Assembly: GCA_002803225.1 (NCBI GenBank)
Contig: NXFV01000471.1
Location: forward strand, 1 to 40,492
Direction: 5' to 3'
DNA from: Gamarada debralockiae
Lineage: Eukaryota; Ascomycota; Leotiomycetes; Helotiales; Hyphodiscaceae
Length of the DNA: 40,492 nt
Part shown: positions 1 through 10,888 of the stretch, in pieces
Layout of the letters: the number at the start of each line of letters is the position of its first letter
Numbering within the stretch: position 1 is the first letter of the stretch
Notes under the pieces: model-generated
Told to the model about the DNA's origin: nothing
The model's database searches: none
The model's input: the letters and a program-made list of their open reading frames with translations, nothing else
Program-made: the position numbers and the translations under genes

Positions 1-2789
1 CTAGGAGGACTACTAGTAGGGAGCACTTGACTCCATAGAGAAGATAACAGATCAACAGGTAGATTCTAGGGTCCTAGCTACTAGATAGCAGTTGGGAATC
101 ATTTAAACACCTCCTCTATTAGATAATTAGGAACTCACTCTTCCTAACTAATACTCGGATAGAGCAGGAGATAGATCTATAGATAGTACTAGAGTATACT
201 CTTATAAGGGTACTCTATACTCTTATAGGCTATATCTAAGAAACACTGTCTATTTCCATTAGAGTATAGCTAGGCTACTACAGGCTAATAATAACGTACT
301 AGTATTAGACAATAACAGCTATAGAGAACTCTAAGAAATATCAATAGGAGCTAAGGATTTATATAAGGAGTACTTATTATCTAGAGGGAGGCCCTGGCGA
401 CCTGGGAAAAGCAGTATTACTGGAATACTACTAAGGTGACCTTTAATATCAAAGCCCGTTTATTAGCGATATAGATAGACTCTTTAGAATATCTTTAGAA
501 AGCTCCTGATTATAATTGAACTCCTAACCCTAAGCGCCTTTGAAGTTCTTATTATTAAAGAAGATTTAAGTATTAGAGAATTTATTAAGCTAGTAATATA
601 TTATTTATTCTTATATCTTCTTTTATACTTAATTAAGGGACTAGTACTATAGACCGAAGTAAAGGAGATAGATCTAGGAAAAATAGCTACTTAGGTATAT
701 ACTATATTTACGACTACTTATAAATATATTACTTTATATAGTATAAAAAGATAGAGAAAAGTTAGCTAGCTTAGATCTAAAAAGTACTTTATAGATTATA
801 GAGATAAAGATAAAGTTATACTAAGCTTTTTATTAGGTATTAGTAAGAATTAGTATAGACTCTTTTGATCTTAATTAAGCCTAGTAAATTATAAGGAAAA
901 GAATATAAATCTAAACTTTAGACTATTTTATTAAGTATCTAATATAAAGATATAGGATCTTCTTAATAAAGATATAGTACTTAGAATTACTATAATTTAG
1001 TAAAGGGATTAATATACTATAGATTTTTCTATATATTATATTACTATTACTAGTATATAAGAATTATTTAATACCTTAATAAAAAGTAGCTAAACTACTT
1101 ATAAATCTATATATACTATTAAAGTCAACTATAATTAATAAAGATAGAGAGGAGAGATATAACTTATATTAATATATATAAATATTTAGGGGAGAGGATC
1201 TATAGAGTATACCCTTATTAGTATACACTAGTAAGCCCCTTATACTATACAGCTTCCTACTCTCTTAAATACTTTTAAAGAGTTTATAGAAAGTAGCTAC
1301 TTTAAATAAGTTCAAAAGTAAGATAAGATTAGTCTTCCTTATTAAAGTATATACTTTGCTATAGTTATATATAGTCCAACCCTAGTATATATATAACTTA
1401 CTTAATAGATCCGGGATTTAAGTATTTATAGGGAGTTTCAGATTAGTTAGGTCTTATAGGTAGTCAAGCCTATTATATTTAGTATAGGATTAGCTATACT
1501 TATTTAAGAATACTTTATAGGACATAAAGTACTAATAATATAAATATTTAGGGTAAAAGAGCTTATGCAAAAAGTATTAATAGAAGTACTCTAATGTAGT
1601 AATTAATAGTACTCAAGAATTGCTCTTAGTAGACGAATTAGAGTCGAGTAATGATTTTATATTAGAAGTCTTAGAATAGGGATACTAGCTTTGTCTAGAC
1701 ATATAATTAGAATTACTTGAGTACTATAAGGGTAATAGCTAGTTTGCTTAGTATATTAATAGTGAGCTAGGGAGATTCCTTTGACTTACTTCTAGACCTA
1801 TATACCTCCCTTAATTAGGCCTATCTTTATCTGAGTCCGCTTTGTATAGGTTCCCTATATATAATTATATAGGAGAGGTATCTATTAGGCTTTATTAATA
1901 TTAGATAGTTATATTAGGTTATTTGGGGAGAGGTATTAGAGATAATAAGTAATAACTTAATAAAGCAGGGTAACTAGTTATAGTAGATACTAGTGCTTAT
2001 TAGTTCTTAATACTCTTTGATATATAACTAGGCCTAGTAGAGGCTAAAGATAAGAGAGGATCAAGAGTAGTTTAATTCTTTATATTCTTAGATAGTTAAT
2101 TTCAAGGCTTATATTTATAGAATTAAAAGCCCTCTAGTATATAAGTATCTTTAGGAAGAGAGATATCTTTGGCTTTTGTATTTATATTATATAAGAAATT
2201 AGTCTTAATTATATTTAAATATACTAAATAGTAGTCTTATCTTCAAGCTTTTTAATATATTTGTGATATACTTATTACTATTTCACTTGCTTTATAGAGG
2301 TTTAGGTTAGACAGGGATTTATATTTAGGTCAAATAAATAATAAATATAAATATAGAGCTAGAACAAATAATAATAGTTAATCTTAAGAATAATACTTTA
2401 TATATAGGTCCTTTATTTTATTATACTACCTTAGATACTTATTTTACTTTAATTTCCCTTCCTTTAAAAGCTTCCTTTAAAATCCCTAGGGGCTAGGCCG
2501 CTACAAGTATACTACTATATAATAAATATAAAAAAAGTATAAAAGGTAGCTATTTGTATATAATATCTTGGCCCTAATAGTCCCTCCTAAGGGACTCTAA
2601 GACTATAGACGTACTTATATAGTTAAAGAGGGATATATCCTATAGCTTTACAGGTATCAAGAGCTATCTCTTGTATACTATATATATAAAGCTTATATCT
2701 TTATTTGTAATATTATTATGCTTGTCTGCCTTAAGTACTAACCTTACTTTAATACTTAATTTAATGTTATTGTCTTACTTCCTTTAATA

Positions 2790-3570
2790 TATAATTTATC
2801 TTTGCCTTAGGTATATCTTTACTTTATTCTTTACTTTAATACTTACTTTAATACTTACTTTAATACTTATTTTACGACTTTAATAGTAACTTTTTAGGCC
2901 CTTGTTAACTCGAGCTAATAAGGGTAATACTATACTTATACCTTAAGTACTAACCTTACTTTAATACTTAAGGTATATACTTTACTTTATTTCTTTTATT
3001 AATACTTAATTTATTTTTACCTTAGGTATATATCTTATTTTATTCGTTCCTTTAATACTTAATTTATTTTCGCTTTAGATATAGGCCTTACTTTATTTCT
3101 TTCGTTAATACTTAATTTATTTTTACCTTAGGTATATATCTTACTTTATTCCTTCCTTTAATACTTACTTTAATACTTACTTTATAACTTTAATAGTAAC
3201 TTTTTAGGCCCTTATTAACTCGAGCTAATAAGGGCCTAAAAAGTTATTATTAAAGTTATAAAGGAAGGTATTAATAAAGGAAGATATTAAATTAAGTATT
3301 AAAGAAAAGAATAAAGTAAAGAAAATATCTTAAGTATACCTCTTACTTTAATTTTTTCCTTTAATACTTAATTTATTTTAGCCTTAGGTATATACTTTAC
3401 TTTATTCCTTTCTTTATTCCTTTTGTTAATACTTAATTCTTCTTACCTTAAGTACTCTTACTTTATTCCTTCCTTTAATACTTACTTTAATACTTTTCTT
3501 TATAACTTTAATAATAACTTTTTAGGCCCTTATTAACTTGAGCTAATAAGAGTAATACTATATTATTATA
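2790..3570. repeat. Array of diverged repeats around a CTCGAG-centred palindrome
   Basis: A unit rich in TTTAATACTTACTTTAATAC strings, followed by AACTTTTTAGGCCC and a CTCGAG core, recurs near 2890-2935, 3190-3235 and 3490-3545. The middle copy continues into its own reverse complement. Positions 3181-3262 form a near-perfect palindrome centred on CTCGAG at 3219-3224, and weaker inverted similarity extends outward to roughly 3120-3350. Such a structure could be a cruciform-forming repeat or two element ends joined head to head. No coding capacity is visible. Confidence 0.7.
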
Positions 3571-3654
3571 AGTCTTAGCTTTTGCGCTTTTATATATAAA
3601 AAGATAAGTAAAAAGGCTTATAATACCTATATATATACTATTTCTGTTAGTTAT

Positions 3655-3810
3655 AAAAATACTAGTATCTAGCTACCTTATATTTCTATTAGTCACGAAA
3701 ATACTAGTATCTAACTGCCCTGTATTTCTACTAGTCGCGAAAATACTAGTATCTGACTACCTTATATTTCTACTAGTCACAAAAAATACTAGTGCCTAAC
3801 TACCCTATAG
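3655..3810. repeat. 42-bp tandem repeat, about 3.5 copies
   Basis: The string ACTAGTATCT recurs at 3661, 3703 and 3745, with a diverged copy at 3788 (ACTAGTGCCT), giving a 42-43 bp period. Units differ mostly by C/T and G/A changes (TCACGAAA versus TCGCGAAA; CTGCCCTGTA versus CTACCTTATA), consistent with transition-type decay of a once uniform satellite. Confidence 0.75.
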
Positions 3811-4609
3811 TAACTTTGTACTTAGCCTACTATAATAAAGCATAAAATTTATTATTATAATTATTAAATTATAAGATATATAAGGCTTTTAAAGTATATT
3901 AAATATAATATTTAATTAATTAAAAAGAGCTATATTTATTTAATTAGAGTTAGTTTTAGTATTAGTTTTAGTAAGGTCGGCGTTCTAGAGCTTAAGAGTA
4001 CGTAGGCTACTATACTGCCTATGCGCTTACTTCATGCGACGTACGTCCTAAACCGAAGCCTAAACTCGTGGTCCACGTAAGGAATTTTAGCCTTAAGTCT
4101 AAGGTTACTTTAAAATACTTAAACTAAAAAATTAACTTTTGAAGTTCCTAAAGTATTTTTTACTTAAAATATTTATAATTTTAAATCTAGTAAAGTTATA
4201 AACTTAGTTTTTTGACTAAATTAATACGCTTAATTAGTTTTACTAGATTCTTAAATTTTAGGGTTATAATCCTAGAATTGACTTAATTCTAAATAGTTAC
4301 TTTTTAAAGTACTTTTTAAAGTAAAATCTTAGAATTTCCCTTTACTTTAATAATTTATAACTTTAGATCTAGTAGGCTTATAAACTTAGTTTTTTTACTA
4401 AAATATAATATAATATCTACTCTATTAGATTCTCTAATCTTAGGGTTATAACTCTAGTTCTTATTAACTTATTACTAACTACTATTTCATAGGTTTTTAG
4501 TTAGTATTAACCCCCTTGTATTTTAAGCGAGAATCTGGCGGTTAGTCTAAGGGCCAGGCAAAGGCATACCGCGAATAACTGTTAGTCGATTCGCCGGTGT
4601 TTTAGATCC

Positions 4610-4873
4610 TCCTCTATATTAGATATATCTGGAGTTTGGATCTATTCTATATTAGATATATCTAGAGTTTATATCTATTCTATATTAGATATATCTAGAC
4701 TTTATATCTGTTTTATATTAGATATATCTAGAGTTTATATCTATTCTATATTAGATATATCTAGAGTTTATATCTATTTTATATTAGATATATCTAGAGT
4801 TTATATCTATTCTATATCAGATATATCTAGAGTTTATGTCTATTCTAGGTCAGGTATCTCTAGAGTATATATC
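4610..4873. repeat. 33-bp satellite, about eight copies
   Basis: The palindromic core GATATATC recurs at exactly 33-bp spacing (4622, 4655, 4688, 4721, 4754, 4787, 4820, then a diverged copy near 4853). The unit reads approximately CTATTCTATATTAG, then the core, then TAGAGTTTATAT. The two edge copies are the most diverged. Internal copies differ by single transitions. No gene overlaps it. Confidence 0.85.
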
Positions 4874-4899
4874 CCTTGTAGGTTAGATAACTCTAGACT

Positions 4900-7800
4900 A
4901 GACGGCTCTTCTAGAGTTAGTAGCTACTTCTGCTTAATCCTATAGTTGACGACTAGCTACTTAATACTTAACGGGGGCATCACTTGCTACTAGTGGTCTA
5001 GGGTGAGATCCTACTCTCCCTTCCCCTACTATACTACCTCTTATAGTAAGTAACTTATTGTAGGACTACCTAGGACAAGATCTTGCCTCTGGTGCTACGC
5101 TATGTCCTGTCCCAAGCGATTCGCGACTGAACTGATCCTGAGCTACTAGTGCCACGTCTCTAAAACTCTACTATAGAGATCAAAGAGTAGCGGCTGAAGC
5201 TAGGTCAGGTAGTCGCCGTTGAGCCTATAGCTCTGTATCTCTTGGGTGATCGAGTGCCCCGCTTGCTATGCAAAGAGCTTGTGGATTATAGTCTAATTAG
5301 GTGGTTCTTATAGCCCCTTCTAGTAAGGGAGTAGCAAATGCTTTTAGCAGATTCCGATAGCGACCTAGCGATAGAGCGCGACTATAAAGGTCATTAATAG
5401 CTAGCGCTCCTAGCACGACTCTCGTAAGATCTCTATTAGTAATACTATCGCCCAAAAGCCCTACTTTATTGCCGAGACAATGATATCTAGACTACTCTCC
5501 TCTTCATCTTAGCTCTCTAATCCACTATCATCTTCTCCAAAATCACTGTCCCATCTGCTACTACCTATTTCAGGGCCAGTCTCGAGATCCTTCTAATTTG
5601 GAACCAATTCGATATTAATCTGCCTATAAGTCGGCTATAGATAGTAGGGCTACTCAGGACTAGAGAGATTGAGTTTCGTATAAAGGTAGTATACAAATGG
5701 CTAGATAAATACGAGATAAGAGTAAAGGAGGTCGCTAACAGACGAAGGGAGAAAGTAGATAATATAAAAGGGTAGTAGAGTACCGGCTATGCTCTTATTA
5801 TACTGTATTAAGATATAGAGCCAGCCCTCGTGAATCAGAATATTCCGTATTATACTCTCTATATTACATACCTTGATTAAGAGCAGTTCAGGCCCTCGTA
5901 GCGGCTGGCCAGTGGTCTAGTAGATAACGAGAAGGAGGGTACAAAGGAACTAGTCGTAGTTGTTAAGGTAGCGTAGGCGCGCTCTCTCAGTCTACTGTCC
6001 GCTCTTTAAGGCAAGCCAGTAGTAGGAGGATATATTAATAAAGGCCTGCGTACAAGCGTTAAGTCGCCGCTGATTTGGCTGTAGGTTCAGAAACGAGACG
6101 CCTAGCTCCCGGCAACTAATCGACTCCGAGAGGGCGTCTAATAAGGGTAGACCCAGCGCCCTAAAGCCCCCTATTAGGCTATTAAGCTATTGCCAACCGA
6201 GACTAATTATGCTATAGATCTAGTCTCGAAATACCGTTATCGTCAGGGACTGTGCGCCCATAGCTACGACACGGTTCTCTTGCGACCAGTAGAGTAGGGT
6301 TCGGCTAATATCCCGGTCACGGACCCTCTGGCCTAAGGCCCGCAGCCGCAGTAGTTCAACTAAGAGTACGCAGCTCCCTTAGACTATATACCTTATACGA
6401 ACGGATTGAAGCCGCGCTAAAGGGTCATTATACGAGTCCCGACTAGGCTACTATTGACAGAGATATAGCTTCTGAGGCAAGGTATATTCGAGAAAGAACA
6501 AGTGGCTTATCTAGATTAGGCTAGAGAGAATACTCATTAATTATGCTATAGGGATAAAGCTGTATCTCGTTACTGAGCTAACGGCGAGGTTAAGGCTAAG
6601 TATACCTATAAAGTAAACAAAGAGGTTACTACTCGATACTGACTAGGCGTTAGTTCGATAGGTAAGAAGGGATATGTTTAGCTCTATTAAGTGCTTCTCT
6701 AGGTCTCGCTTAAGACTCGATCTAATACTAGATAAGTAGTTAAGAGCTAGGTCGCTTGGATCGAAGAAGCGGCTACCCGTCCGCTTTTAGTAGACTATTT
6801 AAGCGTGGCGCCAGACTTCCTCCACTAAGATATACTACGGAGAAGTAGTCTAATAGTAAATATATAATACCTGGTCCTCGAGCTCTTTACTAAGTTGGCG
6901 TGCCCGGAATAGACTATACAAAAGACGTTTCTAGTAGCTGAGATACTAACTAATAGACCGAGGTTCCTATAGCTAGCTAAATGCGTCGCGGTACAACTTG
7001 TACTTATGCTAGGACTTAAGCTAATACTAAAATATATATAGTATCGAGTGAAAGGTAGCCTTATACCGCTCAAAGAGCTACTACTAAGAGGCAAGGATAA
7101 TCCTAAGAATATCTTCTAACTCAGCAGAAAAGAAGGCCTCAAGTAGCTTACTATTTGTGTTCTGTTCGTTACAGAGCTATAAAGGGCTACCTTATCGCGG
7201 GAGATAGGTTACCTAGCAGAGCGTATGCCAGTATAAGCGCTATTGGAACGTCTGTAGCCAGTCTATCTACTTAAGATACGGGCTCGTATCGCCCTTCGCC
7301 TGGGTACCGACTAGGTGCCGCTCCGTGTACAAATCAGGGGCGGTTCGCCTTAATTTCGATAATAACGATAGAGGCGTAGGGAGGGAGGCTAGCTGTATCT
7401 ATACTGCCTAGAAGATCCTATAGCCGCCTAAGTAACGGGGGAACTAAGTCTGTACAGGGACGAGCCAGTACTGAACCGCCCGGAACTAACCCTTCTCATG
7501 CTCTCTTTTCAGGTGCTTTCGTATTATATCTTAGCAGAACGCCCGGAAGTAGCTAGGTCCTAGGCAGACTATATACTCTAGCGCTTCCACGACCTTCAGC
7601 CCCTCGAAGACTAGGCTATTCTCAGGCAAGGAACACAGTAGCTAGCAGCGGCTGTTTAGCAGCGCCTTGGCAAGCCTAGGTCGGGCCTAGACTAGCTCAA
7701 GGAGCTGGCGCGGGGGAGGAGGGTCGTGGAAGTCAATTAGATAACAGTACAAGAGGTGCTGCACATAATAGAGAGGTGGGTGATACTTTACCGGATAGGC

Positions 7801-8000
7801 GTTAGCGGCGACGATAGTCGTACACAGGCGGCAGAAGACAAAGGGGCCGTTCGCGACCGTAATAATATCGAGGAAATCAAGGTTCAATAGTATCTTAAGG
7901 AGAAGTAAGGAGTAATAAAGGATAAAGATAACAGTGAAATAAAGCTTACTAAGGAGCGAATCGAAGGCGAATCAGTATTAATACAATATAGAATAGGTAG
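4900..8000 (-). pseudogene. RIP-decayed coding relic of an unidentified repeat
   Basis: Base composition is more balanced here than to the left, but every frame is interrupted. On the minus strand, long stretches still read as ordinary protein broken mainly by TAG/TAA where Gln codons would be expected. Around 5598-5520 the frame reads KDLETGPEIGSSRWDSDFGE and continues into an acidic Asp/Glu/Ser-rich stretch with a TAA. Around 5220-5165 it reads NGDYLT, stop, LQPLLFDLYSRV. CAG/CAA to TAG/TAA is the C-to-T change RIP makes on the coding strand. I do not recognise the protein family; a large transposon-encoded protein is the likeliest source. Confidence 0.55.
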
Positions 8001-8016
8001 GGAAGAAGAGGATACT

Positions 8017-8260
8017 TAGCTTATTATTAAGTCGGACTTAATACTTATTTACTATTATATAGTAGTCTATTCACATAGGAAAAGGAGGTAGGCTAGAAGA
8101 AACATAATAATGACGCGAGGTCGAACGCGACTCGGTACGTAGTGGGGCTAAGCGAGATTAGGGTCTAATAGGCGACAGACATCAGCCCTCTAGAGAGGGG
8201 TTTTCTATAGGCAGTAGGTCAGCGCTAGTATTATTAGCAAGGCGTGTGGACCACAGGCCT
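8017..8260 (+). repeat. Dispersed repeat Y, copy 1
   Basis: This block aligns with 17918-18350. Shared strings include GGACTTAATACTTATTTACT, GAGATTAGGGT followed by A/CTAATAGGCG, and GAGAGGGGTTTT followed by TATAGG/TATGGG. Copy 2 carries an extra 183-bp solo LTR plus target duplication that is absent here, so copy 1 shows the empty site. No coding sequence is evident. Confidence 0.75.
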
Positions 8261-8329
8261 TATATTTATAAAGTAATATAGCTTTAAAGTGAAATATAAC
8301 CTAGCTTAGCTCGCCTAATCGGCCGGGGT

Positions 8330-8612
8330 TCTAATTAGCCCTAAAATATAACCTAGGGCTAGGTTAAGTTAGGAATTGAGGATAGGAATAAAATATAAGT
8401 ATAAGTATATCCTAATTATACTATATATTATATATACTCTTAGTAAGGGATAAAACAAAAATAATATAAAATAAAGGTTATATACTTAAATATACTATAA
8501 AAACATATTAGAAAAGAAGTTGTACAATTATAATATATATATAGGTATCTATATATAGGTCCAGCTGCAAAAGACAAAATACGCCCGGCTGGCACGTGAC
8601 ATCCAGCTAAGC
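8330..8612 (+). repeat. Dispersed repeat P, RIP-mutated copy
   Basis: The block aligns with 17270-17508. Both contain AGTAAGGGATAAA, CCAGCTGCAAA, GGCACGTGA and GCGAGGTTG in the same order and spacing. Copy 1 differs from copy 2 mainly by C-to-T and G-to-A changes: the segment matching CGAGTATAAGCGCTTCCTGA in copy 2 reads TAAGTATAAGTATATCCTAA here. The 3' part, from about 8560, is better preserved than the 5' part. Confidence 0.7.
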
Positions 8613-8689
8613 GAGGTTGGCCTCAACGTGACCGATTTCCCCACTACAATACTAGGCGAGCGCGTGGCCACTAGGATGCCCATCTATTT

Positions 8690-8935
8690 AGTCTCCTCCT
8701 ACCTTAGAATCTATTCTACAGACTTTTCTCCCCATCCGACAGTTGAGCCTTCAGTTGTCGATATCTGTAGGGTCTGTAGACTCGGCCGCAAGGTATATAC
8801 ATACAGGCTGTACAGCGCTCTATATACACAGGCTCTACCGACTGTAGAACTGATGTAAGAATCAGGTCAAATTCATCTGAAGAATCACGTCTACGAAATT
8901 CATTTACTAGCGTTCACGTGACCCTGCCACACTGC
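8690..8935 (-). repeat. Dispersed repeat X, copy 1 (inverted relative to copy 2)
   Basis: The reverse complement of this block aligns over about 165 bp, at roughly 80% identity by eye, with 17533-17705. Landmarks in order are GCAGGGTCACGTG, CGCTAGTAAA, TTCAGATGAA, TTGACCTGATTCTTA/TTGACTTGATTCTTA, GGTAGAG, GAGTCTACAGA and CAGATAT. X is reversed relative to P when the two loci are compared, so the copies have been rearranged. Small open frames here (for example 8628-8858) fall inside repeat sequence and are not called as genes. Confidence 0.7.
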
Positions 8936-9049
8936 ACTAAGCCAGTTCAACACCCGGATGCCTCGCGACGCTCCTGCATTCTCAATGAAGTTGTCATCCT
9001 CCAGTTGCAGATAATTCGGCAAAACGAGGTCTACCAATCTGGGTTTGCC

Positions 9050-10136
9050 CTACACGCCTCCTGGGCGACAGTGTTTGGGAAGATTCAGAACTTCCCTATC
9101 CTCGAACAGATCTTCCACAAACGTTGATCTACTCGGGCTTGCGAGGAGCAGTTTCATTATTGCTTTCTGTGGCTTCTTGCATATGCACAGCAAGCGCTTC
9201 ACTATCTCCACCATTTTCTCGCGACGGTCCTCTGGCTCTGCAAAGAATTGTAATCCATCAATAACGATGAACAAACGCAGGTCCTCACCGATGGACTCCA
9301 CTAGTTGCTCAAAGGCCTTACATATGCTAACAACCTCGGTTGGGATCAAGCTGTTCTTACAAGCTTGTAAATGTGCTGGAGAAAGCCAGTGACAGAATTC
9401 GACAAGCTGCAAAAGTAGACTCATCATGAGCTCTGATGGATTCGAGTATATGTCTAGCAAATCTCGATGCTGACCACAGAAGAAGGAGACTACCAAGATA
9501 TTGTGACTGGACTCCATGGTGAGAAGCATCGATTCGACAAGTTTGGCAGAGAAAAAGGCCGTCTCCGATTGCGGCAATGAAGACGAACCTCCATTTATTA
9601 GTAGAACGGCAGGATTGTCGACTAGAAGCCATGACCGGAGCTGTGTATCCCTTATCATCGCTAGAAGTCTGTCGTAGTCCAAATGTTGCAAATCGAATTG
9701 TATCCTGACTAGCTGTTTAAAGTCTTCAGGAACTAAATGCCGTTCATATTGGAAGAATTCCAGAAATTCCTCAGATGAAGGCCCTTGAGTCAACTCGGCG
9801 TTCTTTCGAGGATGCTTTTTATTTGATATTGTTACCCTTTTAGCTGAAGGAGAGTAAGCTTATAGGTACGTAAGTGTTCCAGGCTTATACACTAACCTTT
9901 ATTCCCAGATTGTACCTGGTTCCCTAATTGCTGTTTTAATGCTTGAAGAACATCTGTGAGTTCGCCTATTGAATGAAAAATTAGGCGCATTAATTTCCCT
10001 TCTGGCTTGACATTAAGTTAGTGGGAAGAGGATGACTCTTACTGGGTATATAGAAGGTATTACTGATTTGACCAGAGTTATGGTATACTTGAGAACCCTG
10101 GTTAATTCCCGAGGCAGCTGCAGAGCTTTCCGCCAT
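9050..10136 (-). CDS. STAND/NACHT-like fungal protein with N-terminal amyloid-type motif
   Basis: Three exons (10136-10043, 9965-9897, 9843-9050) with GT-AG introns of 77 and 53 bp keep one frame of 318 residues. Residues 9-28 read SGINQGSQVYHNSGQISNTF, an alternating Asn/Gly/Gln pattern like the amyloid-signalling motifs found at the N-termini of fungal NLR receptors. A Lys-rich linker follows, then a fold typical of fungal STAND proteins: LLINGGSSS where the P-loop should be, FFCGQH, and a Walker-B-like strand RLFIVIDGLQFF. The Gly-Lys-Ser/Thr of Walker A is missing, so nucleotide binding is doubtful. The C-terminus stops after the NTPase-like part with no WD40, ankyrin or TPR repeats, so it may be a minimal or truncated receptor. 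It is divergent from the hydrolase gene at 10889, whose C-terminus carries a matching motif. Confidence 0.75.
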
Positions 10137-10888
10137 CTTTACCAGCTAGAAGGTAATCCAAGTTGTGATTCAGTGAGTTCAGCAGGAGGAATGGCTTGTC
10201 GTCAGTCGCTTTCGGAGTGTGATGAACGTTGTTGCCACCAGGGCAAAGTCACTGGCCGCCGTCTTCTGATCAGCCACCATTAATGCTTCGGATTCAAAAC
10301 TTGTCGAAGACCCAGAAGGATAACATCAAATAAAGACAAACTTTGTTAGTCGTGCTATTTTGTTCCTAGAACCGTGCATTATTTTGCATCATTCTTTGCC
10401 GCATCGCTCGATTCGTAATTCCCCGCAGCACAGCCTCGCTGAGAATCATGTCAGCAAATCGGAGTCAAGCTAGGAAATACACACTGAAGGTCGTGCTGAA
10501 GAATCCTTTGCTGGGGAGTGCGCCACCGCGTTGCCTACCAGATACGCTGCCTGTGTGTTACTGGACCGTTTGAGCACCATGGAGTAATTTAATTATCAAA
10601 TCGCTAACAAGAGAAATTATCTACGCGGAGATTTTAAGCTAGGCAGCCTCACTTGTGCTGAAACATGCAGCATGTTGTCAACCTACATGGGGTTTTCAAG
10701 CTAGGCAGCCTCACTTATACTGCAGCATGCGGCATATTGTCAACCCGTACAAGTCGCTGGATGAACATGGCCTTATTTATTGCCCCACCTTGCTGGTCCA
10801 CTAGGTTCATATACGCAGTCCAAGCCGATTTATCCACCATTGTGATTCGAATTCAGACTCTTCGCGAGAAGTCCTATAACAAATCAGT
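10137..10888. promoter_or_regulatory. Divergent intergenic region with a 52-bp tandem duplication
   Basis: This 752-bp gap separates the start codons of the STAND-like and hydrolase genes and should hold both promoters. It contains two copies of a 52-53 bp segment (10632-10683 and 10693-10745), both with AAGCTAGGCAGCCTCACTT near the start and TGTCAACC at the end. They are diverged at several positions. Nothing else recognisable was found. Confidence 0.55.

Larger units (their letters stand above)
1..4900. repeat. AT-rich, RIP-degraded gene-free block
   Basis: This stretch is very AT-rich and saturated with TpA steps (TAG, TATA, CTAG strings), with stop codons in all frames and no believable open reading frame. 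CpG steps survive while CpA and TpG are scarce, which is the expected footprint of repeat-induced point mutation, the premeiotic C-to-T mutation of duplicated DNA in ascomycetes. No transposon family can be named from what remains. Local arrays inside it are listed separately. The assignment to RIP is an inference from composition; dinucleotide indices would have to be computed. Confidence 0.8.

Noticed and set aside
3655..4873. Possible CRISPR array in the regularly spaced repeats
   Set aside because: Units are contiguous tandem repeats without unique spacers, and the genome is eukaryotic.
6825..7094. 89-codon minus-strand frame in the RIP block
   Set aside because: It is a chance open stretch of a decayed repeat protein, with stops on both sides and skewed composition.
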